Of a stretch of DNA of 64,000 nt, positions 34,147 through 42,890 are shown piece by piece (within the stretch, counting starts at the first letter, position 1; each line of letters opens with the position of its first letter). The stretch comes from an uncultured Haliea sp. (GTDB lineage Bacteria > Pseudomonadota > Gammaproteobacteria > Pseudomonadales > Halieaceae). Below the pieces are notes generated by a model. It saw nothing but the letters and a program-made list of their open reading frames with translations, was not told the origin of the DNA and did not search any database. Location: the NCBI GenBank assembly GCA_913061145.1, contig CAJXUQ010000003.1, positions 1 through 64,000 on the forward strand, in the 5' to 3' direction. The translations under genes and the position numbers were made by a program.

Positions 34147-34350
34147 ATGAGAAGACAGAAACGCGACATGAGTTCCAGGGCGTACGACCGCGGTTATCAA
34201 GCCGGTGTTACGGGCCGGAGTATCGACTTTTGTCCGCACGCCAACGAGGAACACCGTCAGCAGTGGGTATCAGGTTGGCGAGAGGGTCGTGTTGACCAAT
34301 GGGACGGCCTGACCGGCGTGTCAGGCGTACACAAACTTCGCGTCAGCTGA
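34147..34350 (+). CDS. rmf: Ribosome modulation factor
   Basis: 67 residues; MRRQKRDMSSRAYDRGYQAG and GRSIDFCPHANEEHRQQWVSGWREG match RMF almost throughout, slightly longer at the C-terminus than the E. coli protein. RMF dimerises 70S ribosomes into inactive 100S particles in stationary phase. AGGAGG lies 8 bases before the ATG. The 166-bp upstream region holds a small hairpin TGGAGC-TTT-GCTCCA (34048-34062) that may lie in the 5' leader. Confidence 0.94.
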   Translation: MRRQKRDMSSRAYDRGYQAGVTGRSIDFCPHANEEHRQQWVSGWREGRVDQWDGLTGVSGVHKLRVS

Positions 34351-34361
34351 CGCAATGCAGT

Positions 34362-34390
34362 GTGCAGGGTGCCTCATGGGCCCCCTGCAC
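34362..34390. terminator. Hairpin between convergent rmf and gdhB
   Basis: GTGCAGGG and CCCTGCAC form an 8-bp stem around a 13-base loop in the 45 bp between the two convergent stops. T tracts are weak, so it may end transcription on either strand only partly. Confidence 0.5.
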
Positions 34391-34395
34391 CGGTT

Positions 34396-37300
34396 TCAGG
34401 TTCGCAGGCTGCTCTGCGCCAGGTCGAGAAGCTCGCGGACGGCCACAGCGAACATCGCGAAATCCGGTGAATCCGTGGTGTGTAGCTCGGTCACCATATC
34501 CTGCCAGCGCGACAACAGCGCTGCCTGCTGCGCTTCCCAGGTTTCCAGGCATGCCTCGAGGGACCCTTCTGGGGTGAGATAGCGCAGTGCCCCGACAGCC
34601 AGCGTACGCTGCTGCCACTCCAGATCCTCAAGATACGTATCGCGCGCCAGCGCCTGCCACTCGTTCTCGATTTTGCTGGCCAGTATCTGCCCACTGAACC
34701 AGTCCAGTTGCAGTCGCTCACCCATGTCGAAGTACAGCTCGGCCACGTGCATCAGCGGTGCATCCGTCTCCCGCGCCGCCTGAATTATGCCCAGGGCGGT
34801 GTAGCCCTGCAGAGCACCCGCCACGGCCTCGGCCAGCGAGGCATCGACACCCGCTTCCTGCCACTGCTGCGACATGGCACGGTACTGCTCTGCCGCCCGC
34901 CCGCGCAACATGGTCGGAAGCGCCTCGCGCAGCTGCGCGACACCGTCTGCAAATTCGGCGATGGCACGTGTCGGCGCCATTTCATGGCGTCGATTCCGCA
35001 GCAGCCAGCGGCTGGCACGGCGTACCAGCCGAATCAGGCAATGCATCATGGCCTGTTGCACCGTTGCATCAACCACGTAGTCCAGCGCCTCGATACGCCC
35101 CCATAACTCATCGACGGCATAGATGTGCATCACCGCGGTATAGGCCCTGGCAACGTCTGCCACCGGCGCGCCAGTGGCTTTGCGCTGCCGCGGTACAAAA
35201 TTGAATCCCACACGATTGACGATGTCATTCGCCACCTGGGTACACATGATTTCACGGCGCAGGCCGTGCTCGGCCACTTCATCCGGATAGCGCTGCACCA
35301 GCTGCGCTGGAAACGCTGTGGCCACTGCTGCGGCCAGATGCGGGTCCAGGCCGAGGTCAGAGGCGATCAGCTCTTCCTTGAGGATGGCCTTGCTGTAAGA
35401 CACCAGTACCGCCAGTTCGGGGCGCGTCAACCCCTGTCCCTGGGCTCGCCTGTCGGCAAGTTCCTGGTCGGTGGGGATAAACTCCAGCTGCCGGTTGAGC
35501 TTGCCCGCGGCTTCCAGATTGCTGATATAGCGCCGGTATTCGCCGCTGCGCTCCTGCACCTCCGCCTCGGCAAGGCTGATCGCCTGCGTCTGACGGTAGT
35601 TGTTCTGCAGCACCAGCGCCGCCACGCCGTCAGTCATGTCCTCAAGCAGCACGTTGCGCTGTTTGCCGGTAAGGTCACCGCGTTCCACGACAGCATTGAG
35701 CAGGATCTTGATATTGACCTCGTGGTCGGAGCAGTCCACCCCGCCCGCGTTGTCGATAAAGTCGGTGTTGGAGCGCCCGCCCGCCAGGCCATACTCGACC
35801 CGGGCCAGCTGCGTCATGCCCAGGTTGCCGCCCTCGCCGATGACCCGACAGCGCAGCTCGCTGGCGTTGATGCGCAGACCGTCGTTGGCCTTGTCGCCGA
35901 CGTCCGTGTGGGATTCGCTGCTGGCCTTGACATAAGTACCGATGCCCCCGTTCCAGAGCAGATCCACCTCTGCGCGCAGCAGTTGCGAGATAAGTTCGTT
36001 GGGGGTCAGCCTGTCGACAGCAATATCGAATCTCGACTGCATCTGTGGTGAAATGAACACCGACTTCGCGCCGCGATCGAATATACCGCCGCCCGCGGAT
36101 ATCAGGGTGGTGTCATAGTCAGCCCAACTCGAGCGTGGCTGTGCGAACAGACGCTGGCGCTCGGCGTAACTGGCGGCGGCATCCGGCTCGGGATCGACAA
36201 ATATATGCTGGTGATTGAAGGCCGCGACAAGGCGTATGTGTGGGGAGAGCAGCATACCGTTGCCAAACACGTCCCCCGCCATATCACCGATACCCACTAC
36301 GGTGAAATCTGTTTGCTGGACGTTGATACCCAGCTCACGGAAGTGCCGTTGCACTGACACCCAGGCGCCGCGCGCCGTGATGGCCATTTTCTTGTGGTCA
36401 TAACCGGCGCTGCCGCCGGAGGCAAAGGCATCCCCGAGCCAGAAACCATACTCACGCGCCAGCGCGTTCGCAATGTCGGAAAAGGTCGCCGTGCCCTTGT
36501 CTGCCGCTACCACCAGGTAGGGGTCCTCATCGTCTTTGGCGACCACCAGCGGCGGACGCAGAATGCCGCCCTCACCGCGATTGTCAGTAATATCCAGCAG
36601 ACCGCGGATGAATATCTGGTAACAGGCTACGCCCTCAGCCTGCACCTCATCCCGCGACATGCCCGGGGTCAGGCACTTCGCAACGAAGCCCCCCTTCGCG
36701 CCGACCGGCACAATCACCGCATTCTTCACCTGCTGGGCTTTGACCAGGCCGAGCACCTCGGTACGAAAATCCTCCAGCCGGTCCGACCAGCGCAGCCCAC
36801 CACGCGCCACTTTGCCACCGCGCAGGTGCACGCCCTCGACACGGGGTGAATAGACGTAGATTTCATACAGCGGCACGGGGCGGGGCACATCGGGTATGTC
36901 GCGCGGGCTCAGTTTGAATGAGAAGTAGGGCTTGAACTTGCCGTCGATTCCGGGCTGGAAGAAATTCGTGCGCAGGGTCGCCTTGATGACCTTCACATAC
37001 TGGCGGATGATCCGATCCTGGCCGAGGTTCTGTACCTCGTCCAGAGCCGCGAGCAACCTGTCCTCCACGGCCTGCTCCCGCTGGTGGCGCCATTCATCGT
37101 CGCCATCAAATGCCGGCGAAAACCGGGTCAGGAACAGTTCCACCAGGCCGCCGGTGATCTGCAGATGATCCGCCATGGTCTCGGCGATGTAATCCACACT
37201 GTAGGGAAACTGTATCTGGCGCAGGTAGCGCGCGTAGGCACGCAACAGCGCGATCTCCCGCCAACTCAGCCGGGTTCCCAGCAGAAGTCGGTTGAAGGAG

Positions 37301-39240
37301 TCACTTTCAGCCTCGCCGAACCAGATGCGTTCAAAGGCATCCTCGAACTCATCGCGCACCTGCTCAAGGTCGATATTGTCCGACAGCGAATAGCTGAGCG
37401 TGAACTCCTGAATCCAGTACCGGGTATCGTCGGCGGCGCGTATGCCATAGGGCCGCTCAGTGATGACCCTCAAACCCAGATTCTCCAGGATCGGCAACAC
37501 ATCCGACAGCGGCAGTGACTCACCGCGGTGGTAGAGCCGCAGGCGCAGGCGATCCTCATCCTCTTCGAGCTTGCGCGTCAGGTTCATCCCCAGCTTCTGC
37601 CCGGCTCGAAGGCTCAACAGGTGCTTGATATCCAGCACGGCGACGCGAGGATCAAAGTCGTCACGGTAGCCCGGCGGGAAGCCCGGCCCGAGTTCACGCG
37701 CGTGCTGCTCTCCCAGTTCCTCGCCAAACTCCTCAATCAGGCGCAGTCGCAGCCGGTCTTCCCATGCCAGTGTTGCCTGCACGATCTGCTCCTCAATCTC
37801 GTTGACATCCCACGCCCTGCGCACCGCGGGGTCTACCCGCAGGACAAAGTGACAGCGCACCAGCACCGACTCGGAAAAATAGGTCGTGAACTCCGATTCC
37901 TCGGCGCCCAGCGCGCGACACAGGATGTCCTGCATAACGCAGCGCTGCTGCGTGCTGTAGCGATCACGCGGCATGTACACCAGGCAGCTGAAGAATTTGC
38001 CGTGTACATCCCGACGCACAAACAGGCGGGTCTGGCGCCGCTCCTGGATGCGGTTGACGGAGAGCACCGTACTGCGCAGTTCGTCAACGCTCGACTGAAA
38101 CAGCTCGTCACGCGGAAACAGCTCCAGCACGCGAGCGAGTTCCCGGCCATCGTGCTCGCGCGGATCCAGCCCCGAGCCCTCCACGACCTGCGCAACCTTG
38201 CGTCGCAGGATCGGGATCAGGTTTGGGTTCATGGTGTATACCGCCGAGGTGTACAGGCCAATGAACCGGTGCTGGCCGGCCACATCACCGGCCGCATCAA
38301 ACACCTTGATCTCGATGTAGTCGGGATAGGCCTGGCGGTGAACGCGGGAGCGCAGTCCGGACTTGGCAAAACTCAGCTGACGCCTGCGCAGTTCCTCGGG
38401 GGACATCGCATGCAGATCCGCTTGCAAATCCTGGGCACCCCGTGTGTCGCGCTGACGCAGAATGCCCAACCGCTCGGCCGGATCTTCATGGACAGAGTAG
38501 TCCGGTCCCTCCCGGGTTACCTGCAGGTATTCATAGCCCAGAAACGTCACGCGATCCTGCTGCAGCCAGTCGATAAACTCCAGCGCTTCGCTGCGGCTCT
38601 CGACATCCTGGCCCGCATTGGCGCTGACTGCGTCACGCGCCAACTGCAGGCGCTCGCGCATTGCCGCAAAGTCGTCGACCACCAGGGCAACTTCCCGCAG
38701 GATATCCCGCAGGGCGTCATGCAGTTCACCCAGTTGATCGGGGCGTGAGTGCCGACCGATTTCGAAGAACAGCAGGCTCTCATGAGACACCCGGGATGCC
38801 TCATCGGGCATGGCACCAAGCACGGCCTCCAATGCGCCCTCGGCATCACGGACGACCAACAGGTTGCAGCTCGCCAGGGCATGAATGCGGATATTGCGCT
38901 GGTTCAACTCGCCACGCACAGAGGCCGTGCAAAAGGGCAAATCCCGACAAAGAATGGCGATTACCGTGCTTTTGCTTTCCCAGCCGTGATCCTGCAGGGT
39001 CGGGTTGAAGATACGCACCTTGGGTTCTGGCGCGTCCCAATCAGCCATGAAGTGAAGCAGGCCATACAGCGAGCCGTAGAGGTCATCAATCGATCGATGC
39101 CGCAGGTCTTCCGCGGGGTAGCGGGAAAAGAAATCCTCTGCGAGCTCGTGCAGGGACGCGCGATCATCCTCGGCGGCCTGCGCGTCGATGCGCACAGACA
39201 GCTCCCTGAGCAGGTTTTTCTTGAATTCGTCCCACGCCAT
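34396..39240 (-). CDS. gdhB: NAD-specific glutamate dehydrogenase, large (about 180 kDa) type
   Basis: About 1614 residues. Long regulatory N-terminal region with ACT-like parts (LAEDFFSRYPAEDLRHRSIDDLYGSLYGLL), catalytic core with RGGLRWSDRLEDFRTEVLGLVKAQQVKNAVIVPVGAKGGFV and DFTVVGIGDMAGDVFGNGMLLS, and a long C-terminal domain. Converts glutamate to 2-oxoglutarate and ammonium. The size and motifs match the Pseudomonas GdhB family. I start at MAWDEFKKNLL (39240), which has GGGAG upstream, not at the longer frame. Confidence 0.93.
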   Translation of the reverse strand: MAWDEFKKNLLRELSVRIDAQAAEDDRASLHELAEDFFSRYPAEDLRHRSIDDLYGSLYGLLHFMADWDAPEPKVRIFNPTLQDHGWESKSTVIAILCRDLPFCTASVRGELNQRNIRIHALASCNLLVVRDAEGALEAVLGAMPDEASRVSHESLLFFEIGRHSRPDQLGELHDALRDILREVALVVDDFAAMRERLQLARDAVSANAGQDVESRSEALEFIDWLQQDRVTFLGYEYLQVTREGPDYSVHEDPAERLGILRQRDTRGAQDLQADLHAMSPEELRRRQLSFAKSGLRSRVHRQAYPDYIEIKVFDAAGDVAGQHRFIGLYTSAVYTMNPNLIPILRRKVAQVVEGSGLDPREHDGRELARVLELFPRDELFQSSVDELRSTVLSVNRIQERRQTRLFVRRDVHGKFFSCLVYMPRDRYSTQQRCVMQDILCRALGAEESEFTTYFSESVLVRCHFVLRVDPAVRRAWDVNEIEEQIVQATLAWEDRLRLRLIEEFGEELGEQHARELGPGFPPGYRDDFDPRVAVLDIKHLLSLRAGQKLGMNLTRKLEEDEDRLRLRLYHRGESLPLSDVLPILENLGLRVITERPYGIRAADDTRYWIQEFTLSYSLSDNIDLEQVRDEFEDAFERIWFGEAESDSFNRLLLGTRLSWREIALLRAYARYLRQIQFPYSVDYIAETMADHLQITGGLVELFLTRFSPAFDGDDEWRHQREQAVEDRLLAALDEVQNLGQDRIIRQYVKVIKATLRTNFFQPGIDGKFKPYFSFKLSPRDIPDVPRPVPLYEIYVYSPRVEGVHLRGGKVARGGLRWSDRLEDFRTEVLGLVKAQQVKNAVIVPVGAKGGFVAKCLTPGMSRDEVQAEGVACYQIFIRGLLDITDNRGEGGILRPPLVVAKDDEDPYLVVAADKGTATFSDIANALAREYGFWLGDAFASGGSAGYDHKKMAITARGAWVSVQRHFRELGINVQQTDFTVVGIGDMAGDVFGNGMLLSPHIRLVAAFNHQHIFVDPEPDAAASYAERQRLFAQPRSSWADYDTTLISAGGGIFDRGAKSVFISPQMQSRFDIAVDRLTPNELISQLLRAEVDLLWNGGIGTYVKASSESHTDVGDKANDGLRINASELRCRVIGEGGNLGMTQLARVEYGLAGGRSNTDFIDNAGGVDCSDHEVNIKILLNAVVERGDLTGKQRNVLLEDMTDGVAALVLQNNYRQTQAISLAEAEVQERSGEYRRYISNLEAAGKLNRQLEFIPTDQELADRRAQGQGLTRPELAVLVSYSKAILKEELIASDLGLDPHLAAAVATAFPAQLVQRYPDEVAEHGLRREIMCTQVANDIVNRVGFNFVPRQRKATGAPVADVARAYTAVMHIYAVDELWGRIEALDYVVDATVQQAMMHCLIRLVRRASRWLLRNRRHEMAPTRAIAEFADGVAQLREALPTMLRGRAAEQYRAMSQQWQEAGVDASLAEAVAGALQGYTALGIIQAARETDAPLMHVAELYFDMGERLQLDWFSGQILASKIENEWQALARDTYLEDLEWQQRTLAVGALRYLTPEGSLEACLETWEAQQAALLSRWQDMVTELHTTDSPDFAMFAVAVRELLDLAQSSLRT

Positions 39241-39459
39241 GCTGCACTGCTCCCGCGCCCTGGGCGACTGTTTTTTTTCTCTTCGCCATGCCCAGTCTAC
39301 CCTAAAGGGCTCCCCGGGCGTGATGTCTGCGGAGGGAACTTTTACACAGCGACGGGGCTCCAAGGGCTGCGTTGGAGCGGGCGTGAAGTCGCACAGGGTA
39401 TTGGCTACAATACGCGCCCAGCCGCAGACGCGGTAGTGTCAACAATTAAAGGAGACTGC

Positions 39460-40416
39460 GTGGCTAGCGCTGAACTGAGAACGCTGGAAAGCTGGTTGAG
39501 TGGCCAGATCATCGGGCAATCGCATCTGGTCGAACGTTTGATCATCGCCCTGCTGGCAGATGGCCACCTGCTGGTGGAGGGCGCACCGGGGCTCGCCAAA
39601 ACCCGCGCCATCAAGGCCCTGGCAGATGGCATCGAGGGCAGCTTCCACCGCATTCAGTTCACCCCGGACCTGCTGCCTGGGGATATCACCGGCACGGAAA
39701 TCTATCGCCCCCAGGAAGGCAGCTTCCATTTCCAGCGCGGCCCGGTCTTTCACAACCTGGTGCTTGCGGACGAAGTCAACCGTGCGCCAGCGAAAGTGCA
39801 GTCGGCGCTGCTCGAGGCCATGGCGGAACGCCAGGTGAGCGTCGGCGCTGAAACCTGGGCGCTCCCGGCGCTGTTCCTGGTGATGGCGACCCAGAACCCG
39901 ATTGAACAGGAGGGCACCTACCCTCTCCCCGAGGCACAGCTGGACCGTTTCCTGATGCACGTGAAAGTTGGATACCCGGATGCCGCGGCAGAGGCGGAGA
40001 TTCTGCGCCTGACGCGCGCTGAAGCGCGCAGTGGCGGTGCTCCCACGCCCACGCCGCTGCCTCAACAAAGTGTCTTCGACGCGCGCAATGAAGCACTCGG
40101 CCTGCACATGGCCGACACCGTTGAAAATTACATCGTGCAACTGGTGGTTGCCACCCGCCAGGCGGCTGCGTACAACGAGCAGCTGGGAAACTGGATCGAG
40201 TACGGCGCCAGCCCCCGCGCCACGATTGCGCTGGACCGCTGCGCCCGTGCCTACGCCTGGCTGCGTGGACGCGACTTTGTCAGCCCGGATGACGTGCAGG
40301 CAATCGCCGCCGACGTGCTGCGTCACCGGTTGATTCTCAGCTTTGAAGCGGAGGCCAAAGGCATCACCCCGGACCACGTCATCGACGAGTTGCTGACTCT
40401 CGTCCCCGCCGCGTAG
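39460..40416 (+). CDS. MoxR-family AAA+ ATPase
   Basis: 318 residues. Walker A GAPGLAKT, Walker B LVLADEVNRAP, sensor-1 FLVMATQNPIEQEGTYPLPEAQLDRF, followed by the helical lid. MoxR ATPases act as chaperones for VWA partners. GTG start with AAAGGAG 5 bases away. First gene of a six-gene operon with DUF58, DUF4381, two VWA genes and BatD, the common 'aerotolerance' (Bat) arrangement. Confidence 0.92.
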   Translation: MASAELRTLESWLSGQIIGQSHLVERLIIALLADGHLLVEGAPGLAKTRAIKALADGIEGSFHRIQFTPDLLPGDITGTEIYRPQEGSFHFQRGPVFHNLVLADEVNRAPAKVQSALLEAMAERQVSVGAETWALPALFLVMATQNPIEQEGTYPLPEAQLDRFLMHVKVGYPDAAAEAEILRLTRAEARSGGAPTPTPLPQQSVFDARNEALGLHMADTVENYIVQLVVATRQAAAYNEQLGNWIEYGASPRATIALDRCARAYAWLRGRDFVSPDDVQAIAADVLRHRLILSFEAEAKGITPDHVIDELLTLVPAA

Positions 40417-40426
40417 GGCTGCCCAG

Positions 40427-41371
40427 GTGAGCATCGCCGATGCCACAGGGCCCGCGACCGGCGCCTACGCAACACTCGATGCACTGATCGGGTTGCGCTT
40501 TTCCGCTGCGCATCTGACCCTGTCTCGCCGCACCAGGGCGCTGGCGGCCCTGACCGGGCCGAACAAGGCCAATTTCCGCGGTCGCGGCATTGATTTCGAA
40601 GAGGTGCGCACTTACCAGGCGGGCGATGATATCCGTACTATCGACTGGCGTGTCACCGCCCGCACGGGCAGCGCTCACACCCGGGTATTTCGCGAGGAGC
40701 GCGAACGGCCGGTGCTCGTCGTCGTCGACCAACGGCAGCACCTGTTTTTCGGGTCGCACTGCTGCTTCAAGTCGGTGCTTGCCGCTCACCTCGCCGGACT
40801 GCTCGCCTGGAGCGCACTGGGCAACGGCGATCGGGTTGGCGGTGTCGTCTTCAACGAAGCGTCCCATCAGGAGGTACGGCCCAGGCGCAGCCGCAAAACG
40901 GTGCTGGCCCTGCTCTCACACATCGTCAACTTCAACGCGCAACTGCCCGATATCAGGCGGCAGCATCCACCCCGTGGCTTGGCCGCCATGCTGGAGACAC
41001 TGCGCCACATCGCCCGACCGGGAACCAGCCTCTATCTGATCAGCGACTTTCATGATGCGGCAGAGCCCGCCGTGCGCGAGCACCTCTTTCGTCTGGCACA
41101 GCACACGGAGATTACGGCCATCGCCTGTAGCGACCCTCTGGAGTCCATGCTGCCGCCACCCGGCCGCTACGCCGTCACCGATGGCTCGCGCAGAGCCGAA
41201 CTGATCACCAGTGATCGTCAGTTGCGCGCCCGCTACACCGCCCTCGCCGCAGAGCGCACGGCGGCGTTACAGACGGAGCTGCAGCGGCTGGGGATTCCAT
41301 TGCTTGCTGCCAGCACAGAAAACTCGCCTTTTCTGCTGCTGCAGCGCTATTTTGGGGAACCGCGCGCATGA
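40427..41371 (+). CDS. DUF58 domain protein
   Basis: 314 residues. The DUF58 core (FEEVRTYQAGDDIRTIDWRVTARTGSAHTRVFREERERPV) lies in the first third, followed by a VWA-like fold (LVVVDQRQHLFFG). Typical MoxR partner. Starts with GTG 10 bp after moxR and overlaps the next gene by ATGA. Biochemical role unknown; probably an envelope-stress or metal-insertion complex component. Confidence 0.9.
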   Translation: MSIADATGPATGAYATLDALIGLRFSAAHLTLSRRTRALAALTGPNKANFRGRGIDFEEVRTYQAGDDIRTIDWRVTARTGSAHTRVFREERERPVLVVVDQRQHLFFGSHCCFKSVLAAHLAGLLAWSALGNGDRVGGVVFNEASHQEVRPRRSRKTVLALLSHIVNFNAQLPDIRRQHPPRGLAAMLETLRHIARPGTSLYLISDFHDAAEPAVREHLFRLAQHTEITAIACSDPLESMLPPPGRYAVTDGSRRAELITSDRQLRARYTALAAERTAALQTELQRLGIPLLAASTENSPFLLLQRYFGEPRA

Positions 41372-41853
41372 CGCCGCAAGACCCGCTTGCCGCCCTGCAC
41401 CCCCTGCGCACGCCCGAGCCCATCGCGCTCTGGCCGCCTGCGCCGGGCTGGTGGCTTCTCGCAGCGCTGGGCTGCGCCGCGTTGGCCACGCTGGGCTGGC
41501 ATGTGTGGAGGCGGCACAGACGCAACCGTTATCGACGTCTGGCGCGGGCCGAACTGCGCACCATCGCAGATCAGCATGCTGCCGGGCAGGATCCGGCAGC
41601 CACACTGTGTGCGATCAATGTGCTGCTCAAGGGCGTTTGCCTGCAGGTGTATCCACGACGCACCGTCGCAGCGCTGAGCGGCGCGGCCTGGCTGGACTTC
41701 CTGAATACGGAGTTTCTTGCAGCGGGCAGTGAACAGCGCTTTCCCGATGCCATCGCGCGGGCACACGCGGCCGACCCGGGATTCGTTGATGTTCCGGCCC
41801 TGCTCGCCTGCGCTGACGCCTGGTTGCGCCGACACCGGGGTGGCCGCGCATGA
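41368..41853 (+). CDS. DUF4381 family membrane protein
   Basis: 161 residues with one N-terminal transmembrane helix (APGWWLLAALGCAALATLGWHV) and a soluble domain containing LNVLLKGVCLQ-like INVLLKGVCLQVYPRRTVAAL and WLDFLNTEF. This is the DUF4381 pattern found between DUF58 and VWA genes. Coupled by ATGA at both ends. Function unknown. Confidence 0.85.
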   Translation: MTPQDPLAALHPLRTPEPIALWPPAPGWWLLAALGCAALATLGWHVWRRHRRNRYRRLARAELRTIADQHAAGQDPAATLCAINVLLKGVCLQVYPRRTVAALSGAAWLDFLNTEFLAAGSEQRFPDAIARAHAADPGFVDVPALLACADAWLRRHRGGRA

Positions 41854-42890
41854 TCACCTGGCTATGGCCCTGGATGGCGCTGCTGCTGCCACTGCCGTTG
41901 CTGATCCGGCGCTGGTTGCCGGCAGCGCGTAGCGAGGCGGCCGCGCTGCGCGCACCGTTTTTCGAGGACTGGCAGGCACTGGAGCAATCGCGCGGCAGTT
42001 TGGGGGGCACCACAGGCCTGCCTCCACTGGTTCTGCTCTGGCTGCTCTGGCTGTGCCTGCTCACCGCCGCCGCCCGCCCCACCTGGATTGGTGAGCCTGT
42101 GCAATTGCCCGCCAGCGGTCGCGACCTGATGCTCGCCGTGGATATCTCCGGCAGCATGCGGGTTGAGGATATGCAGGTCGGCAATAATCTGGTGCGTCGC
42201 GTGGACGCGGTGAAAGCCGTCGGCGCCGAATTCATCGAGCGTCGTCGCGGCGACCGGGTAGGGCTTATTCTGTTCGGCAGCAATGCCTACGTGCAATCTC
42301 CGCTGAGTTTTGATATCGCAACGGTGGAACGTTTCCTGCGTGAGGCCCAGATCGGTTTTGCTGGCCAGGAGACCGCCATCGGTGACGCCATTGGGCTCGC
42401 CGTCAAACGTTTGCGCGAACGCCCCGCAGAAAGCCGCGTGCTGGTCCTTCTGACCGATGGGCAGGACACTGCCAGCAGTGTTGACCCCATGGACGCGGCG
42501 CGGTTGGCCCAGGGCCTCGGTATCCGCGTGTACACGATCGGCATTGGTGCCGATCAGCTGGCGATTCCCGGTCTCTTCGGGTCCAGCTTTGGCAGCCGTC
42601 GCGTCAACCCGTCTGCGGATCTTGACGAGGAGAGCCTGCAGGCCATCGCCGAGATGACCGGAGGACGCTATTTCCGCGCGCGAGACCCGCAGGAGCTCGC
42701 CGGCATCTACCAGATGCTCGATCAACTGGAGCCGGTGGAAGTTGACGCCGCGACCTATCGCCCGCGGCAGGCACTGGGTCACTGGCCATTGTTATTCGCC
42801 CTGCTCATCAGTTTCGGGCTTGCCGCGCGTCACCTGTGGCGACTGCGCGGCAGTGGCGCCCTGGTCACAGGGGAGACTGCCCGTGGATAA
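41850..42890 (+). CDS. VWA-domain membrane protein, BatA-like
   Basis: 346 residues. Two N-terminal membrane helices, a von Willebrand A domain with the MIDAS start AVDISGSM (Asp98, Ser100, Ser102) and LVLLTDGQDT, and a C-terminal membrane helix. The VWA faces the periplasm and binds a divalent metal for partner interaction. Overlaps the next gene by 8 bp. Confidence 0.9.
   Translation: MITWLWPWMALLLPLPLLIRRWLPAARSEAAALRAPFFEDWQALEQSRGSLGGTTGLPPLVLLWLLWLCLLTAAARPTWIGEPVQLPASGRDLMLAVDISGSMRVEDMQVGNNLVRRVDAVKAVGAEFIERRRGDRVGLILFGSNAYVQSPLSFDIATVERFLREAQIGFAGQETAIGDAIGLAVKRLRERPAESRVLVLLTDGQDTASSVDPMDAARLAQGLGIRVYTIGIGADQLAIPGLFGSSFGSRRVNPSADLDEESLQAIAEMTGGRYFRARDPQELAGIYQMLDQLEPVEVDAATYRPRQALGHWPLLFALLISFGLAARHLWRLRGSGALVTGETARG

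Noticed and set aside
37528-38748. 406-codon open frame on the plus strand
   Set aside because: Antisense shadow of gdhB with no family features.
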